NCBI RefSeq assembly: GCF_047675955.1
Contig: NC_132918.1
Coordinates: 87,745,139-87,809,138 of the forward strand
DNA length: 64,000 nt
Direction of reading: 5' to 3'
DNA from: Chlorocebus sabaeus
Lineage: Eukaryota; Chordata; Mammalia; Primates; Cercopithecidae
In this document: in pieces, positions 47,401 to 59,430 of the stretch
Position numbering within the stretch: position 1 is the first letter of the stretch
Layout of the letters: each line of letters begins with the position of its first letter
Translations under genes and position numbers: made by a program
Notes under the pieces: generated by a model
What the model was told of the DNA's origin: nothing
What the model saw: the letters and a program-made list of their open reading frames with translations, nothing else
The model's database searches: none

Positions 47401-48679
47401 GACCGCCTCTCTCTCAATTTCAAAGTAGAAAGTTTAACTGCATGAAATCAGTAAAGGCAAAGCTGTCAAGTTACAGGAAGGAATTTACTGTCTCAGTAAT
47501 TCTCTAAGATCTTGAAGAGCTGAGATTGGCTACTCTTCAAATCAGGAAAGACAACTTTGGCGGGCTTTTGGAAACATGGTAGTAATTGAGATTCAGGAGG
47601 GATGTGGAGGTCTCATTCTGTACCACCAGGGAATTCATTCATCTCTAACCACCCAGGTATTCATTTACTTTGAAAGAAAATGATGTTTTTGTGCTAGATT
47701 TCTGCTATTTTTTCAGGGCCTGTTATCTCCCTCCACCCATCAGATAGGGACGGATTTTTGTCCTCTATTCAACCTCAAGCATAGACAAAGTGATTGCATG
47801 ACCAGCTGAATCCTTAAGGACAACTGGCGCTCATACCACACTTTGCATGGGAGCACATATGTGGGTCAGTGAGTATCAAGTGTCGAGCTGACCTGGCAGC
47901 CAAGCAATAAACCTGCAGTGATGGGCACAATTACAGCTCAGCTCTCAAAACCAAAGATCACACAGTTTGAATAGAGGTGTACAATTCCCAAAGCTATCAA
48001 TTGTCCCAGAGTTGAATTTAGAGACGATAGATTAAATACAGACACCTGTATTTACACTGTGTCCCTTCCAAAAGTCCAGTTTGGGTTTTATAGTGAAGTG
48101 GCAAAAAGACTAGAGGACAATTTTTTTTTTTTTTAAAGATGGTGCCGACTTGAAAAAGGTTATTAAAGGACTCAGGTGTGCTACGATTGTGAGATGCAAA
48201 AATCTCATTTTTAAGATAGTGACAAAAATGACATTTTGTACACAGACCCAAGTCTTGTCATGAGAGTAACTTTCGGATGAAAAATTCCATAATTCCAATC
48301 TAAAAAGAGGTGGTTTGAGGAGAAACTCGCCAGTAAAATCATATGAAGTTTTCAGTCTTTCCACTAGAGGTCATGCCTTCCTAATTTTTCTTTAGTTATT
48401 GGACTGGCTCCAATCCAAAAAGTAAGGCCTGAAGTTGAACATAAATTTTTAAAATTAATACCTGATTTTACTGGTATGCTTTCAAAGTGAGTCAGAACAC
48501 AGTGCTTCTTGCTGGTGAATTTCAAATGCCCACATGCTGTTTGCAGCAATTCTGCTGTCATGATGGGATGTCACATCTGTCGTTGATAAGATTCACAGCT
48601 TTGAGGTGAACAAGGAAGACAGAAAAGAAGGATGCCAGAAGAGATGATGTGGATGACGTGATAGAAAGATTATTAATTT
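47401..48679. other. Intron DNA, unassigned
   Basis: No gene or repeat recognised. Overlapping frames at 48018-48561 (minus) have no known motif. Confidence 0.45.
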
Positions 48680-48880
48680 AGGATACAGGCGAGCTTGAAT
48701 GTGGACCTTAGCTTCATGATTTATTAGCTGTGTGACATTTGGATAAGTTACTTGACTTTCTGAAACTTCAGTTTCCTCATTAAAAAAAAAATTGGGGGGA
48801 ATATCAATCTTTCTCACAAGGTTCTTGTGACACTTGATTGAAACAGTTACATAAAGCTCCAAGTACAGTTTCTGGAACTT
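48680..48880 (+). repeat. MIR (sense), well preserved
   Basis: TTATTAGCTGTGTGACATTTGG…TTACTTGACTTTCTGAAACT, then CAGTTTCCTCATT, then AAGGTTCTTGTGACACTTGAT: clear MIR order. Confidence 0.88.
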
Positions 48881-49300
48881 TGCAATACTGAGAAAATGTA
48901 ATTGCATTTTTAAAATCATATTCTGTTCACACTTCTGTAAGTTAATGAATAACACTCTTCTTTATCCTGTTATTTGGGCATCTGACTTTTAAAAATAAAT
49001 ATTCCAATATTTTTTCTAACTATTCTACCACCTTCCTCCTTGTTTTTCTTTTTAGTTTTTAATAAGTAATGTAGTCATGTGGTTCAACATTCAACAGCAC
49101 AGATGTGACTCTGGAGGGTAGAATCTGTGTTTGAGTCACCCCTTTATTACCAAGAGCTCCTCATGCAGTGCTTTGTAATGCAAGTAACTGTGCGTCAAGT
49201 AATGTGGGTTGAGTGGGTGAAACCTCTTGACAACTCTGTCAGCTTTGTAAGGGACAGAAAACACTTTGAATGAAAAATTACCACAAAGCACCTGGTAGAT
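48881..49300. other. Intron DNA, unassigned
   Basis: I see nothing recognisable. Confidence 0.45.
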
Positions 49301-49361
49301 AGGAGAGAGGGAAGGAGGGAAGGAAGAAGGGAAAGAAGAGAGAGAGAAAGGAAGGGAAAAA
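49301..49361 (+). repeat. 61-nt homopurine (GA-rich) tract
   Basis: Only A and G between 49301 and 49361, with GGAA and AGAG motifs. It is not tied to an Alu tail. Confidence 0.95.
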
Positions 49362-49546
49362 CCAGATATACTGATTTAGCTTTATATCATCTTTTACAGG
49401 ACTCAATGATGACAGCTAGCATCACTGCAAGCAGTAAATCTGTCATCATCAAACAGGCACCACCAGAGTTTTGCACCATCATTCAGGTGACAAATACTTC
49501 AGATTCTGTCCCTAAAATGTTTGTAGTGTAGTGTGCTCCCTGCACA

Positions 49547-49669
49547 CCCCATGCCACTGTGTCTTCCTGTAACAGTCCAGTCAGGGTCCCCATGCCACTG
49601 TGTGTCCCTGTAACAGTCCATTCAGGGTCCCCATGCCACTGTGTGTCACTGTAACAGTCCAGCCAGGGT
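49547..49669. repeat. Minisatellite, 3 x 41 bp
   Basis: Units start CCCCATGCCACTGTG at 49547, 49588 and 49629 and end CAGTC/CCAxxCAGGGT. They differ at a few positions. Confidence 0.95.
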
Positions 49670-50245
49670 CCTCACATCTCTCACAGGGACAACTGCAATA
49701 CTTCCGAACTACACTCTGCTCCCACCAGCGCATCCAGCACAGGCTGCCAGAAGGAGCTTCTTGAAAGATGGGCTCTAATGACATCACTCACCTGCTCAAA
49801 ATCCTTGCACAGTGCCCCCATCTCCGTAGCCAAGGCCTCCCACACTCTGAGGCCAACCTCCATTTTCGTCCCTGTCTTAACCGCTCCCCTATGTTGTGAA
49901 TTGTCTCCAACCACCAAATGGATCCCCCACAATATGCTAGTCCCCCGAATATGTCCAGTGCTTTCCAGTCCCCAAGCCTCTACTTGTTCTCTTCTGTGTA
50001 CCCTCCCTCCTCCTTGCCTGCTGAAATCCTGCCAATTCTTCCCACCTAAAAGCTTTTGCCTCCTCACCCTCCACAATCATACACATGATTTCCTGTCCCC
50101 CTTCGTACAGCATTTGTACTACAGCTATCTGAGCTCATTCTCCTGTCTCACACAAGACCGTGAGTTTTTTGAAGACAGGAACGGAGCCTTATTCACCTGC
50201 ATCCCCGTGTGTTGTGTGTCTGAGGTTTAGGCCACTGAGATCTGG
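49670..50245 (+). repeat. L2 LINE, 3' part
   Basis: …CTGCTCAAAATCCTTGCACAG…CCAAGGCCTCCCACACTC…, then AAGCTTTTGCCTCC, then GTGAGTTTTTTGAAGACAGG…GAGCC: the L2 3' region in order. Frames in it (49778-50230 plus, 49681-50076 minus) are incidental. Confidence 0.8.
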
Positions 50246-51194
50246 AAACAGTCTGACCTGCTACAGAATATGTCACGGTCACATGAACGGCTTATACACG
50301 ACTGGCAGACAGAAAAATGACATCAGCACAATTAAAAGCTGTATTGCTTTCACATGCAGTTTTCCTAGAATGCTAATATTTTGTGCAATCAAGAACTAGC
50401 AGCTTTAAAAAATGTACTCAAACACAGAACACAGCAAGTCACAGAGTCCTCAGCTCAGACGGACATGTGGTTCTTGCTTCAGAAAGCATGTGGTGTTTCT
50501 TTTTGTATTGCTGCCTACTGTATCCTTGTCTCCAAAATTCAACAACTTAATCTCTTCCTTACAATCCATCAAGCCATCTTCAACTATTTTTAAAGGTAAA
50601 GTCCTTTTTAGAGTAGTATTTCTTTATCTTTTTGTGTTTCTTTTGCTTTTGTTAATGTCCTGCTTACAAAGTCAAATAGGTTTTGGGTGATATGCTCGTA
50701 ACCCTGCTTTTCCTATAAGTCATGCTTGTTTTCAGAATGCAATTGTGCAGAATATGAAGATTTTAAGGAATATATATACTATATTGTTATATAAGTGCCT
50801 AGACCAGTGTTCAGTTGGAGATAGAAGGCCAACTGCTGGTCTTAATAAATGAATGATTACAAGGTCCCTCAATACAGTTCCCTTGAATGTCAATTGTTTG
50901 AGCCAACTCTCACCTAACTGAATATCCGAGAGGCAGGAATGGAGCTTTTTTTTTGCTAGAATCTGAACTGCCAATGGAAACGCTCTTGGGCAAGACAGGC
51001 GGACCTGACCTGGCACTGGAATATAAGTGACTCATAGTTTTCCTGGATAGCTGAGCATGTCTGAAGAGTGCTAGGTCTCAGGGCTCCTGAAGAGGGAGAG
51101 GCCATCTGGGGGCAAAAGGGAAGGGAGAAGAAGAAAAGAGAGATAGGAATCAATGTTTACAGAGACTCTGCTAAGGCCCAGTTATATTATGTAT
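50246..51194. other. Intron DNA, unassigned
   Basis: I see nothing recognisable. Confidence 0.45.
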
Positions 51195-51310
51195 TAAGAT
51201 TTACATGCAAACATCTTTGAGACTTAATCCTCTATTGACATTTAGAAAGTCAGGCTCAGTGGTGAAGGGGTTTACCCACAGTGATTAACACAGGGTTGCC
51301 TGAATCCAAA
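51195..51310 (-). repeat. MIR (antisense)
   Basis: TTGAGACTTAATCCTCTATTG…AAAGTCAGGCTCAGTGG, then GGTTTACCCACAGTGATTAAC and GTTGCCTGAATCC. Confidence 0.6.
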
Positions 51311-52703
51311 ACACTGGCTTTTCACGGCAATGGTGGTTTCCAAACCTAGCTCAAGGGCTGGACCTCCGGAGGAGCCCTGTAATAAGTGGAGGGTGGAGGT
51401 GGAAGATGAAGTGCAAGGAAAGAATGTGTGAGTCAAGTGAGCAGAACCTGGGCTTCCTACCCCCGCTTCAACCACGTGGATCGGTTTTACACACTGGGCT
51501 TCCTCTTATGCTTCTATTTGAAGGAAGAGTCCTGTAGTTTTAAAAGGTAGATGGGGAAAGGGTTAGAAAATCACTGCATCATATCAAGCTGCCTATTTCC
51601 CAATTCTGCCTGAGGCTGGCCCCTCAGCAGAAAAATAAATCAGTGCTTACAAAAGATCTTCTATGCAGACCACTGTTGGAGGGGTCCCCAAGTTCCTTCT
51701 CTAATCATTCCAAAGCTGTCTAAAAAGACTACTCTTCACCAACTGTACCCACTTGTTCAACTATTTTTACCCATTTCCAGGTATTCCAGCTTGGGAGGCA
51801 CCTGACGTCCATCTGTAGAAGTGCAGGCAGCTTGGAGAGCAGGCCCTGCAGCTCCTGCTCTGGGGACGAGCTCTGCACCTGAAGCAGGACACCCGGGGCC
51901 TAGTCCTGGTGCTCCCTACAAGGGGGTAGGAGGATCACCTCCTCTCCCTAGGCTTCTGTTTCCTTGGCTACCAAGTAAGCTGGGTGGAATACATGGTTTT
52001 TAATGTCCTTCTGACTTTCCGGACTCTATACATAAGTAAATGTGTTTGTGTTTCTGTGGGGGAGAGAAAGGGGAGGGAGGTGCGGGATTAAGAGTGAGTT
52101 TGTATAACAGCAAGTCAGGGCTAAGACATATAAAAGTACACACCCCCCAGAAACACATAGAGGCATATGCAGATCCTTCAGACAGATTTCTCTAAAATTT
52201 ATGAGTGTCATGAAACAGACTGTAAAAAAGAAAACAATGACATTATGAATGCTGATTTAACTTAAGCACAACAGAGGAAGGTAGACCTTGAACTCCCCAG
52301 AGATAACAACTTTGGATAATACAAAAGGTAATTTCAGATCTTTCCAAAGGCCTTTCGAAGTCCAGGGATGAGGTTCTGTGTTGCAGGGAAAGGATTCACA
52401 CATAAGTTCTGTTAAAATGATTAGAAAGAAAATAACAGGCACTGGATTTACAGCCAGTCTCCGGGCAATGAATGATTTGTCACCTTCTTCTGTTATTGAT
52501 TCTCGCCTATAGACAGACGAGGAATGACTGCTGATGAAAGTGCCTGTGTAAAGGCCACTCAGACTGTGTCAAACATTCCTCCAGCGTCCCGCCCCGGGCT
52601 CTCTGCAAAGGCCCAACCTCCTCAGAGATGCTCTGCTGCCTCACTCAGCCAGCATTTGGAGGTTCAACTTCAGACTACCTATCTCGCAGCTGCACCCCGT
52701 TTT
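51311..52703. other. Intron DNA, unassigned
   Basis: GC is locally higher at 51790-51960. No exon or island features are clear enough to call. Confidence 0.4.
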
Positions 52704-52725
52704 CCATCCCCACAAATCCTATTTT

Positions 52726-52962
52726 CTGACACAGAGGCTCGCTCTGTCACCCAGGCTGAAATGCAACGGTGTGATCATGGCTCACTGCAGCCTCAAACTC
52801 TTGGGCTCAAGCAATCCTCTCACCTCTGCCTTTTGAGTATCCAGGACTACAGGTGGTGTCACCACACCCAGCTTTTTTTAATTATTATTTTTTGTGGCGA
52901 TGAGGTCTTGCTATGTTGCTCAGATTAGTTGCGAACTCCTGGCCTCAAGCCATCCTTCACAC
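52726..52962 (-). mobile_element. AluJ, sense to MB21D2, truncated left arm
   Basis: CAGAGGCTCGCTCTGTCACCC … GGCCTCAAGCCATCC. Flanks CCATCCCCACAAATCCTATT (52704-) and CCATCCCTCACAAATCCATT (52963-) are a long, slightly decayed target duplication. Confidence 0.9.
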
Positions 52963-53104
52963 CCATCCCTCACAAATCCATTTTAAACAAATAGAACATT
53001 ATGTACCCTTCAAATAACAATGAACACATCATTTATTTGACTAATGCTGCTGCCTTCCAGAACTTGCTAATGTCACTATCCGATGGCACCTGGGCTCTTA
53101 ATAA

Positions 53105-53275
53105 CATCACTCATTTACTGGGCACCTACTTTAGGCCAAAAGGTTTCTTGTGAATTGTTACAAATCTTTATAATGCCCTCTTATGATGAAGACCTTGAAG
53201 TTAAACAAATGCTCAAAGTTACATAGTCAGTGGATCTGATAGCTGAACCAAGCTGTCTGACTCCAAAGGTGGAGT
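53105..53275 (-). repeat. MIR (antisense)
   Basis: TTACTGGGCACCTACTTTAGG…TTGTTACAAATCTTTATAATGCCC…CAAAGTTACATAGTCAGTGG…CTGTCTGACTCC: good MIR order. Confidence 0.82.
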
Positions 53276-53941
53276 GGACTCACAAACATCTCGTCCAGAG
53301 TAGTGTGAACTATCCACACCTGCTCCCGCCTCATTCCTCAACCTCATCTCACAACTTCACTATTGCCCTGGGAGACAGCAAAGCACCTGCAGCTTTCAAA
53401 CACTACAGGATCCAGAAATGAAGGAAGCTGGGAGATCCAGGCACAAGCAAGGAGCACCAAACCTAGAGGCAAGTTCTCAGTCCAGAATTTTCTGCCCCTT
53501 CCCTCTCTTCTTGCCTAATTCTACCAATTAGGTTCACTGTCACACTGAAAAAGAAACTGGAAATTGCTTCCCGGAAGTTAAGGCGCTAATTAACATTTAC
53601 TCTTTGGTTTCGATGTCTGGAATTGGAGAACAATATTCTTAACACAGCAGAGAACACCTGCCGTGCCACAATGGGAGTTTGATTCAGAGTTGACTCAGTG
53701 ATTTGGAGGTTTACAAAGTACCACGATGGGCCGTCGGGGTCCTGAAAGGTCCTGAGGACAGAAGTAGGAGCCAGGGACGCAGCAAGAGGCAGCACCCAGG
53801 AAACGCTTTGTCAATTTCAAAACTGTGCTCAACGTTTTTTCTCTTCCTCTTCCTTTCCCTCCTCTCCTATATAGTCTCCTACTCCCCAAACCCAAGATAA
53901 CAGGATGAGTACTGCATTCCAGTTGCAAACTGAGTTAAAAT
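53276..53941. other. Intron DNA, unassigned
   Basis: I see nothing recognisable. Confidence 0.45.
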
Positions 53942-53952
53942 GGCACCTGTGA

Positions 53953-54180
53953 GGCCGACGCGGGTGGATCACAAGGTCAGGAGATCGAGACCACGGTGAA
54001 ACCCGTCTCTACTAAAAATACAAAAAAAAAATGAGCCGGGCGCAGTGGCGGGTGCCTGTAGTCCCAGCTACTTGGGAGGCTGAGGCAGGAGAATGGCGTG
54101 AACCCAGGAGGCGGAGCTTGCAGTGAGCCAGGATCGCACCACTGCAGTCCAGCTTGGGCGACAGAGCGAGACTCCGTCTC

Positions 54181-54209
<29 letters not shown>
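53953..54209 (+). mobile_element. AluYc-type (12-bp deletion), 5'-truncated, antisense to MB21D2
   Basis: It begins GGCCGACGCGGGTGG (about 45 bases into the Alu) and reads GATCGAGACCACGGTG, missing the 12 bases that normally separate GACCA from CACGG. It ends in A29. GGCACCTGTGA is exact at 53942-53952 and 54210-54220, so the truncation happened at insertion. Confidence 0.94.
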
Positions 54210-54213
<4 letters not shown>

Positions 54214-54389
54214 CCTGTGAACCTAGGCATTATTTGAAATGTCTTTACGTGGAAATACATGATCTGATTCTAAACAAACAAATGTATACCTAGCGCATTT
54301 CTAAATGTGAGGAAGGTATTATTCACAGCAAGTCCCTGAGAAGCTAATTCAGTGTGCCACAAACAAGCATAAGAGTTCAAAAGAAAAAA

Positions 54390-54418
54390 GGTGGGGTGGG
54401 GTGGGGTGGGGTGGGAGG
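54390..54418 (+). repeat. (GGGGT)n G-quadruplex tract
   Basis: GGTGGGGTGGGGTGGGGTGG… gives four G4 runs plus a G3 run with single-T loops. It lies on the plus strand, which is the template for MB21D2 transcription. Confidence 0.93.
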
Positions 54419-55571
54419 TTGGAATGGGGCATCTGCTTCAAGTTTTCATTCCTAATAGGAGATATTTCTAAATTGAGTTGAAGAGAACTTGTGATACATT
54501 GGAGAGTCACTTACACTGTTTCACTTCAATTATTGGTTTCTCCCCAAAATAAGATTCAACAGAAAAGGTAACAAGAGTTCACCTCAGATACCAGTCTCAA
54601 CAGGCATGGAGGTAGAGACCTCATTAATAGCATAGGAACTCACCAAGTAACTTTATTCCTCCCACCCCTTTTGAATATCCACATAGAAGTTCTCCTAATA
54701 GATGTAAGAGCAAATGCAAATAACTCGCATTGTAAAGAATAAGGTCCACTGCAGGGAAGTTCTACCGGGGGACCACGAGGAAGCATGAAGGCCAAAACTT
54801 AGTCTGACCTATTCCCGATGAGCCAGTGGTTTTCCCCATGGCCATGGTCAGGTCACTTTATCCTTTATGGCTTTTGCTTTTCTGTGTGCAAAACGGAAAC
54901 ATTCCACTGATCACATTCATTCACCTTATAACTGCACAGGCCCTCAGAACATCTAATCTAACTGCTTCCTTGTATGGATGAGAACCCCGAATGCCAAAGA
55001 GGTCCTGCTGGTGGCTACAGGCCACGCAGTGTCAAAACTAAGATGAGAGCAAGGTCTCCTGGTTCTTAAGCGAGCACTCCGATACCCTGCTATCAGTCAA
55101 CTATTACCATACAAAGTGATGAGATGACCTGAAAATGTGTAAAGCTATATCCTTACACGACAGTCTGGCCATCACCCTAATGGCAACATTCAGTTGACAT
55201 TCAATCTCCATAGTTTCTACTACATGGATATGATAAAATATAATAAAATATGCCATATCTGATACATTTATAAGCCAGTGTAATATTCATTTAAAGTTAA
55301 AATTTACCTTTAAAACACATATCTGAATTATTTTCACACCAAAGATCCTATGTTCTAGTGTATTTATAGGTAGCGTTAACCAAACACATTTAAAATAAAA
55401 TCACAATTACCTGCAAAGAAATTGTTTAGGTTTCATTTTAATTAACGTCATAAAAAATGAATCCAATTTGCTTTAAAAACACTGAGTAAATGTCTGACAA
55501 TCCCTGTAATGACTTGCAGCTAGAGAATTCCTAACTGCATCTACTCACTGATTCACAAAACCCATTTCTCT
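54419..55571. other. Intron DNA with an antisense MIR trace
   Basis: 54945-55090 (ATCTAATCTAACTGC…GATGAGAACCCCGAATGCC…CACGCAGTGTCAAAAC) is MIR-like. The rest is unassigned. Confidence 0.5.
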
Positions 55572-55910
55572 GGCCAGGCACGGTGGCTCACGTCTGTAAT
55601 CTCAGCACTTTGGGAGGCCAAGGTGGGCGGATCACCTGAGGTTGGGAGTTCAAGACCAGCCTGACCAACGTGGAGAAACCCCATCTCTACTAAAAATACA
55701 AAAAATTAGCCCGGCGTGGTGGCGCATGCCTGTAACCCCAGCTACTACGGAGGCTGAGGCAGGAGAATCGCTTGAACCCGGGAGGCGGAGGTTGCACAAT
55801 GTGAGCCAAGATCACGCCACTGCACTCCAGTCTGGGAAATAAGAGTGGAACTATGTTTAAAAACAACCACAACCACCACCCCCAAAAACAAAACAAAACA
55901 AAAAAACACC
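55572..55910 (+). mobile_element. AluS, antisense to MB21D2, with modified A-rich tail
   Basis: GGCCAGGCACGGTGGCTCACG … CACTCCAGTCTGGG, then a tail with CCACAACCACCACCCCC and (AAAAC)n. The last Alu bases before the tail are altered. Confidence 0.93.
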
Positions 55911-56917
55911 CTTCTCCAAAATAAGTCTACTCTCCTGGCTGAGAGCTTAAGAGACAGGAAAAAGAATATTTATGGCTAGCTTGGACTGCAGGACATATAT
56001 TCATGTGTATAAAAGGTTACTTTAGAACTCCGGTACTCATGTTAACCTGTTTTATTCAAATAAACTTATTTTTTAATCAAACTAACATTAAAAGAGTGAA
56101 AAAAAATTAAAACTGTGGAAATAATAATTGTTTCCTATGCCAAAACATAGCAGAAATACTTCTGTCTGAGGACATCCAGATGGCCTAAGAACCTTTGAGG
56201 AAAAGATAGTGAAAATCACTGCATTTCAGGAACTTGTTTTTGAGAGACCTCAGTGAGTACAACTGGCATTGTCTAGTTTAGTAATATATCCAGCTTCACC
56301 AAGAGAACACTGAACAGTAGAACAGGGTCAGATCACTGAGGGATGTAAACTCCGAGGAAGAATTTAAGACTCTTCACCCCTTAAAACCGTGTTATCCATC
56401 CTCCCACTTGGACCTGAAGCTTTTTCTGGGGATAAGAACAATGTCACAGCCCAGGGTCTCGGTGTCTAAGGCCCTCATTGTAAAAGTTCAATTTGTTGGA
56501 TCAAAGAAAAAATAAATTGCTCAAGTAGGTTGGGAGATGTAGTTGCCACAAATAATATGGCAAAACATTCATGTATTTTTAAATTTTTTAATGATGGAAA
56601 GTTTAATTAAAGTTTGTTGTTCCTCTTCTATGCCACGTACAGAAAAGGTGCACAGAAAGTCCTGAGAGGTACACAAAACAAAGTCTATCCAAACGCTTAT
56701 TCCTCCCAATCTTTACCTTCTTATGTAAAAGATCTGCCTAAAACATTACATACCCCGAGTAGCTGTCCTTGATTATGTCTAGCTTAGGGGTCCTCCTATG
56801 TGCTCATGTTCTGCCATGTAGAAGAGCCCCAGTATATTCTACTTTCCTGTCTCCCATTCAGAAAGCCAGCTCTTGAGAATCGAAGTCTGGTGATGTTCAG
56901 GTCACTTACCTACTTAA
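55911..56917. other. Intron DNA, unassigned
   Basis: I see nothing recognisable. Confidence 0.45.
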
Positions 56918-57055
56918 TTTTTTTGAGACAGGGTCTCACTGTCACCCAGGCTGGGGTGCAGTGGTGTTATCATGGCTCACTGCAGCCTGGATGCTACTTT
57001 ACTTCTAGTTCCTAACACAGTAATTGGCACATGGTAAGCCTGTTGAATGAAATGA
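56918..57055 (-). repeat. 3' stub of an Alu, then a sense MIR tail
   Basis: 56918-56990 holds only the 3' part of an Alu in antisense (GAGACAGGGTCTCACTGTCACCC … CTGCAGCCTGG). 57000-57055 (AGTAATTGGCACATGGTAAGCC…TTGAATGAAATGAG) looks like a MIR/L2 end. Confidence 0.65.
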
Positions 57056-58637
57056 GTAAATTAGTGGTTTGGAAAACAGAGGACTGGATAAATGTGTGCA
57101 TAGGGGAATGCAGTTCATTTCAGGCAAATCCTCATGCCAGAGCAAGTCAAACAATGGAGTATGGAAGAGGCCTCAGAGATCATCTAGTCCAATTCCCTCA
57201 TTTTCCAGAAGCCAAGGAATGTTGGCATAGTGCCCATGAAATAAAAAGAAAAAAATTAGAAAACATAAAAGAAAATTAGGAAAAGCAAACATTCTCTCCT
57301 ATTAAATGAAGCTTCCAGCCCACATGATCTGCAAGTGGAATTTAAATAATTAAAATTTTCACAACACTAATTGCATTTGGCCCTTATTAGTGACTTCAAA
57401 TGTGTCCACCTATTACCTAATGGTGTCAAGTCTACATCTTCCAGGCTCAATTACTTAGTATGTAGATGAGGCAAGATTCTCCCTTCTCTCCCTTCTGTGT
57501 TTCTCCAGCCTTTCAATGCTCATTAGCACCTCCAACAGAAAGCAGAGGAAATGAAACTCCAATTTATCAATGTCAACTGTTGAACCAGCAAATTGCATCA
57601 GTCCCGCCCCCACATGGAAGTGTTTGGACAATTCTGAATAAACAAGATGTTGGCAGCTGTGTTCCAATGGTTCAGTAATTGCATTGTTTCCTACTGTGCT
57701 CTATGGGTTGTGAAATGAATTTATTAAATAACCTACACAAGGGGAATGTGGTGTGCTCTAGCAGACACAGCTCTGGGCTGCTGCTGGGAAACTGTCTATA
57801 GTCTCCCATGTTGACCACTAGTCTTGACTCCAATTTTTCTGGTCCTCAGGCTCCTAAACTACTCAGGAGGATAGTAATTCCGCCCTGGGCAGTAGAGAAA
57901 TCTCTAGTACTTAAAACACTATGTGCTTTTTTTCTCCCCATGCAGAGGTTTAACATTTATCATATTCTCTATATACTAGAACCTTGCATACTTACTTTCA
58001 GACCAAACTATGCCCTTTGAGTACAACATCCGTAACACAAAATGGTACACAGGGCTTGTAGGAATGTAAGTTTAACTGACCACTTCGCACTGGATGACAA
58101 GTCAGGAAAGGAAAATTGAGTCAAGGCACGTGTAGCAAATGGTGGAGGGATTTAAACATATAGAATGGGAAGCAATTCTATTGTCTTCAGTAGGTTTGCC
58201 AGTTGGTATTTTGCCAGTTTTCTTGAGCTATTAAAACTAGTTGGTGTTTTATAAATTTAGCCTGGCTGTGTGACAGAATGAGAAACCATTTTCAAGTGAA
58301 GATGGAAAACCTACTTATATGTCATTGTGATTATAAAAGGGAAAAATAAATTAAATTTTAATACAAGTCAACCCTAAACCTAGTTGACCCCATGTCAGCT
58401 AGTGTTAAACTGGCCTCTTCATCTCAGGAGGCAGACGAGTTTGAGATTACAGAGAATGCCCTCAGAGAGAATCTCCCTGCAATTCTGGTATTAGCTGGAA
58501 CCTAAATAGCCCAAGGTCTCCTGGTGGTTGGAGCATTTTTTTCTAGACGCAGAAGGTGGCTGAGTGCAGATAAGATAGGGGAGGACAGCTGAAGTTTGGC
58601 ACTCACTCCGCATTCCAAATTAGGCGTCAATTGTTTT
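57056..58637. other. Intron DNA, unassigned
   Basis: A CR1/L3- or MIR-like trace is possible at 57150-57220 (AGAGATCATCTAGTCCAATTCC). Nothing else is recognised. Confidence 0.4.
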
Positions 58638-58651
58638 CCCTTTCTTTCTTT

Positions 58652-58956
58652 GTTTTTTGAGACGGAGTCTCGGAGTCTCGGAGTCTCGCTCTGTCACCCA
58701 GGCTGGGGTACAGTGGTGCGATCTCGGCTCCTGCAAGCTCCAACTCCCGGGCTCTGGCTATTCTCCTGCCTCAGCCTGCCGAGTAGCTGGGACTACAGGC
58801 ACCCGCCACCACGCCTGGCTAATTTTTTGTATTTTTTTAACAGAGACGGCGTTTCACCACTTTAGTCAGGATGGTCTCCATCTCCTAACCTCGTGATCTG
58901 CCCACCTCGGCCTCCCAAAGTGCTGGGGTTACAGGCGTGAGCCACCACGCCCGGCC
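58652..58956 (-). mobile_element. AluY, sense to MB21D2, with local GGAGTCTC triplication
   Basis: GAGAC then three copies of GGAGTCTC (58664-58687), where an Alu normally has one, then GCTCTGTCACCC … CACGCCCGGCC. Flanks CCCTTTCTTTCTT (58638-58650) and CCCTCTCTTTCTT (58958-) are the decayed duplication. Confidence 0.94.
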
Positions 58957-59425
58957 CCCTCTCTTTCTTAAAGAGCAAAAAGTATCAAAGAAAGCTTCTC
59001 AAATTAAGAAGCAAAATTTCACTCTTTCCAAGCTCCCCAACCTATTATCTTATAAATAGAACTTGATTCAGATCCACAATCGTGTATTGAAACGGACTCA
59101 TGACCACTGGTCTGCCCAGCTGGTATAATCCGTGGCAGATTGTGTTCCCTGGGCTGGCTCACCTCCATGACGGGAACCATGATTGTGAGGGTTTAAGATG
59201 ATGTGTGTGAAGCACATAGCCCAGTGCTGACACTTAGAGAAGTCTGTTGACGCTGGAGAGGTACTCTATTTCCCAGTTTCTTATTTAAACCTCACAGAAG
59301 CCCTGTGATGTATGAGTTACGGTCACTATTTCCCAGACAGAGAAGTTAAGTGGCTACTCAGGGGCATGAAGGGGGAAAGGAGAGTCAGAAACTAAAACCA
59401 GGTCTGGCTCATTCCAAATCTTACC

Positions 59426-59430
<5 letters not shown>
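58957..59430. repeat. Intron DNA with two MIR fragments
   Basis: 59150-59235 (GAGGGTTTAAGATGATG…GTGAAGCACATAGCCCAGTGC) reads as a sense MIR. 59270-59385 (AACCTCACAGAAGCCCTGTG…CCAGACAGAGAAGTTAAGTGG) reads as an antisense MIR. Confidence 0.65.

Noticed and set aside
49681..50230. Overlapping 131- and 150-codon frames on both strands
   Set aside because: They coincide with an L2 LINE 3' region, and neither shows coding motifs.
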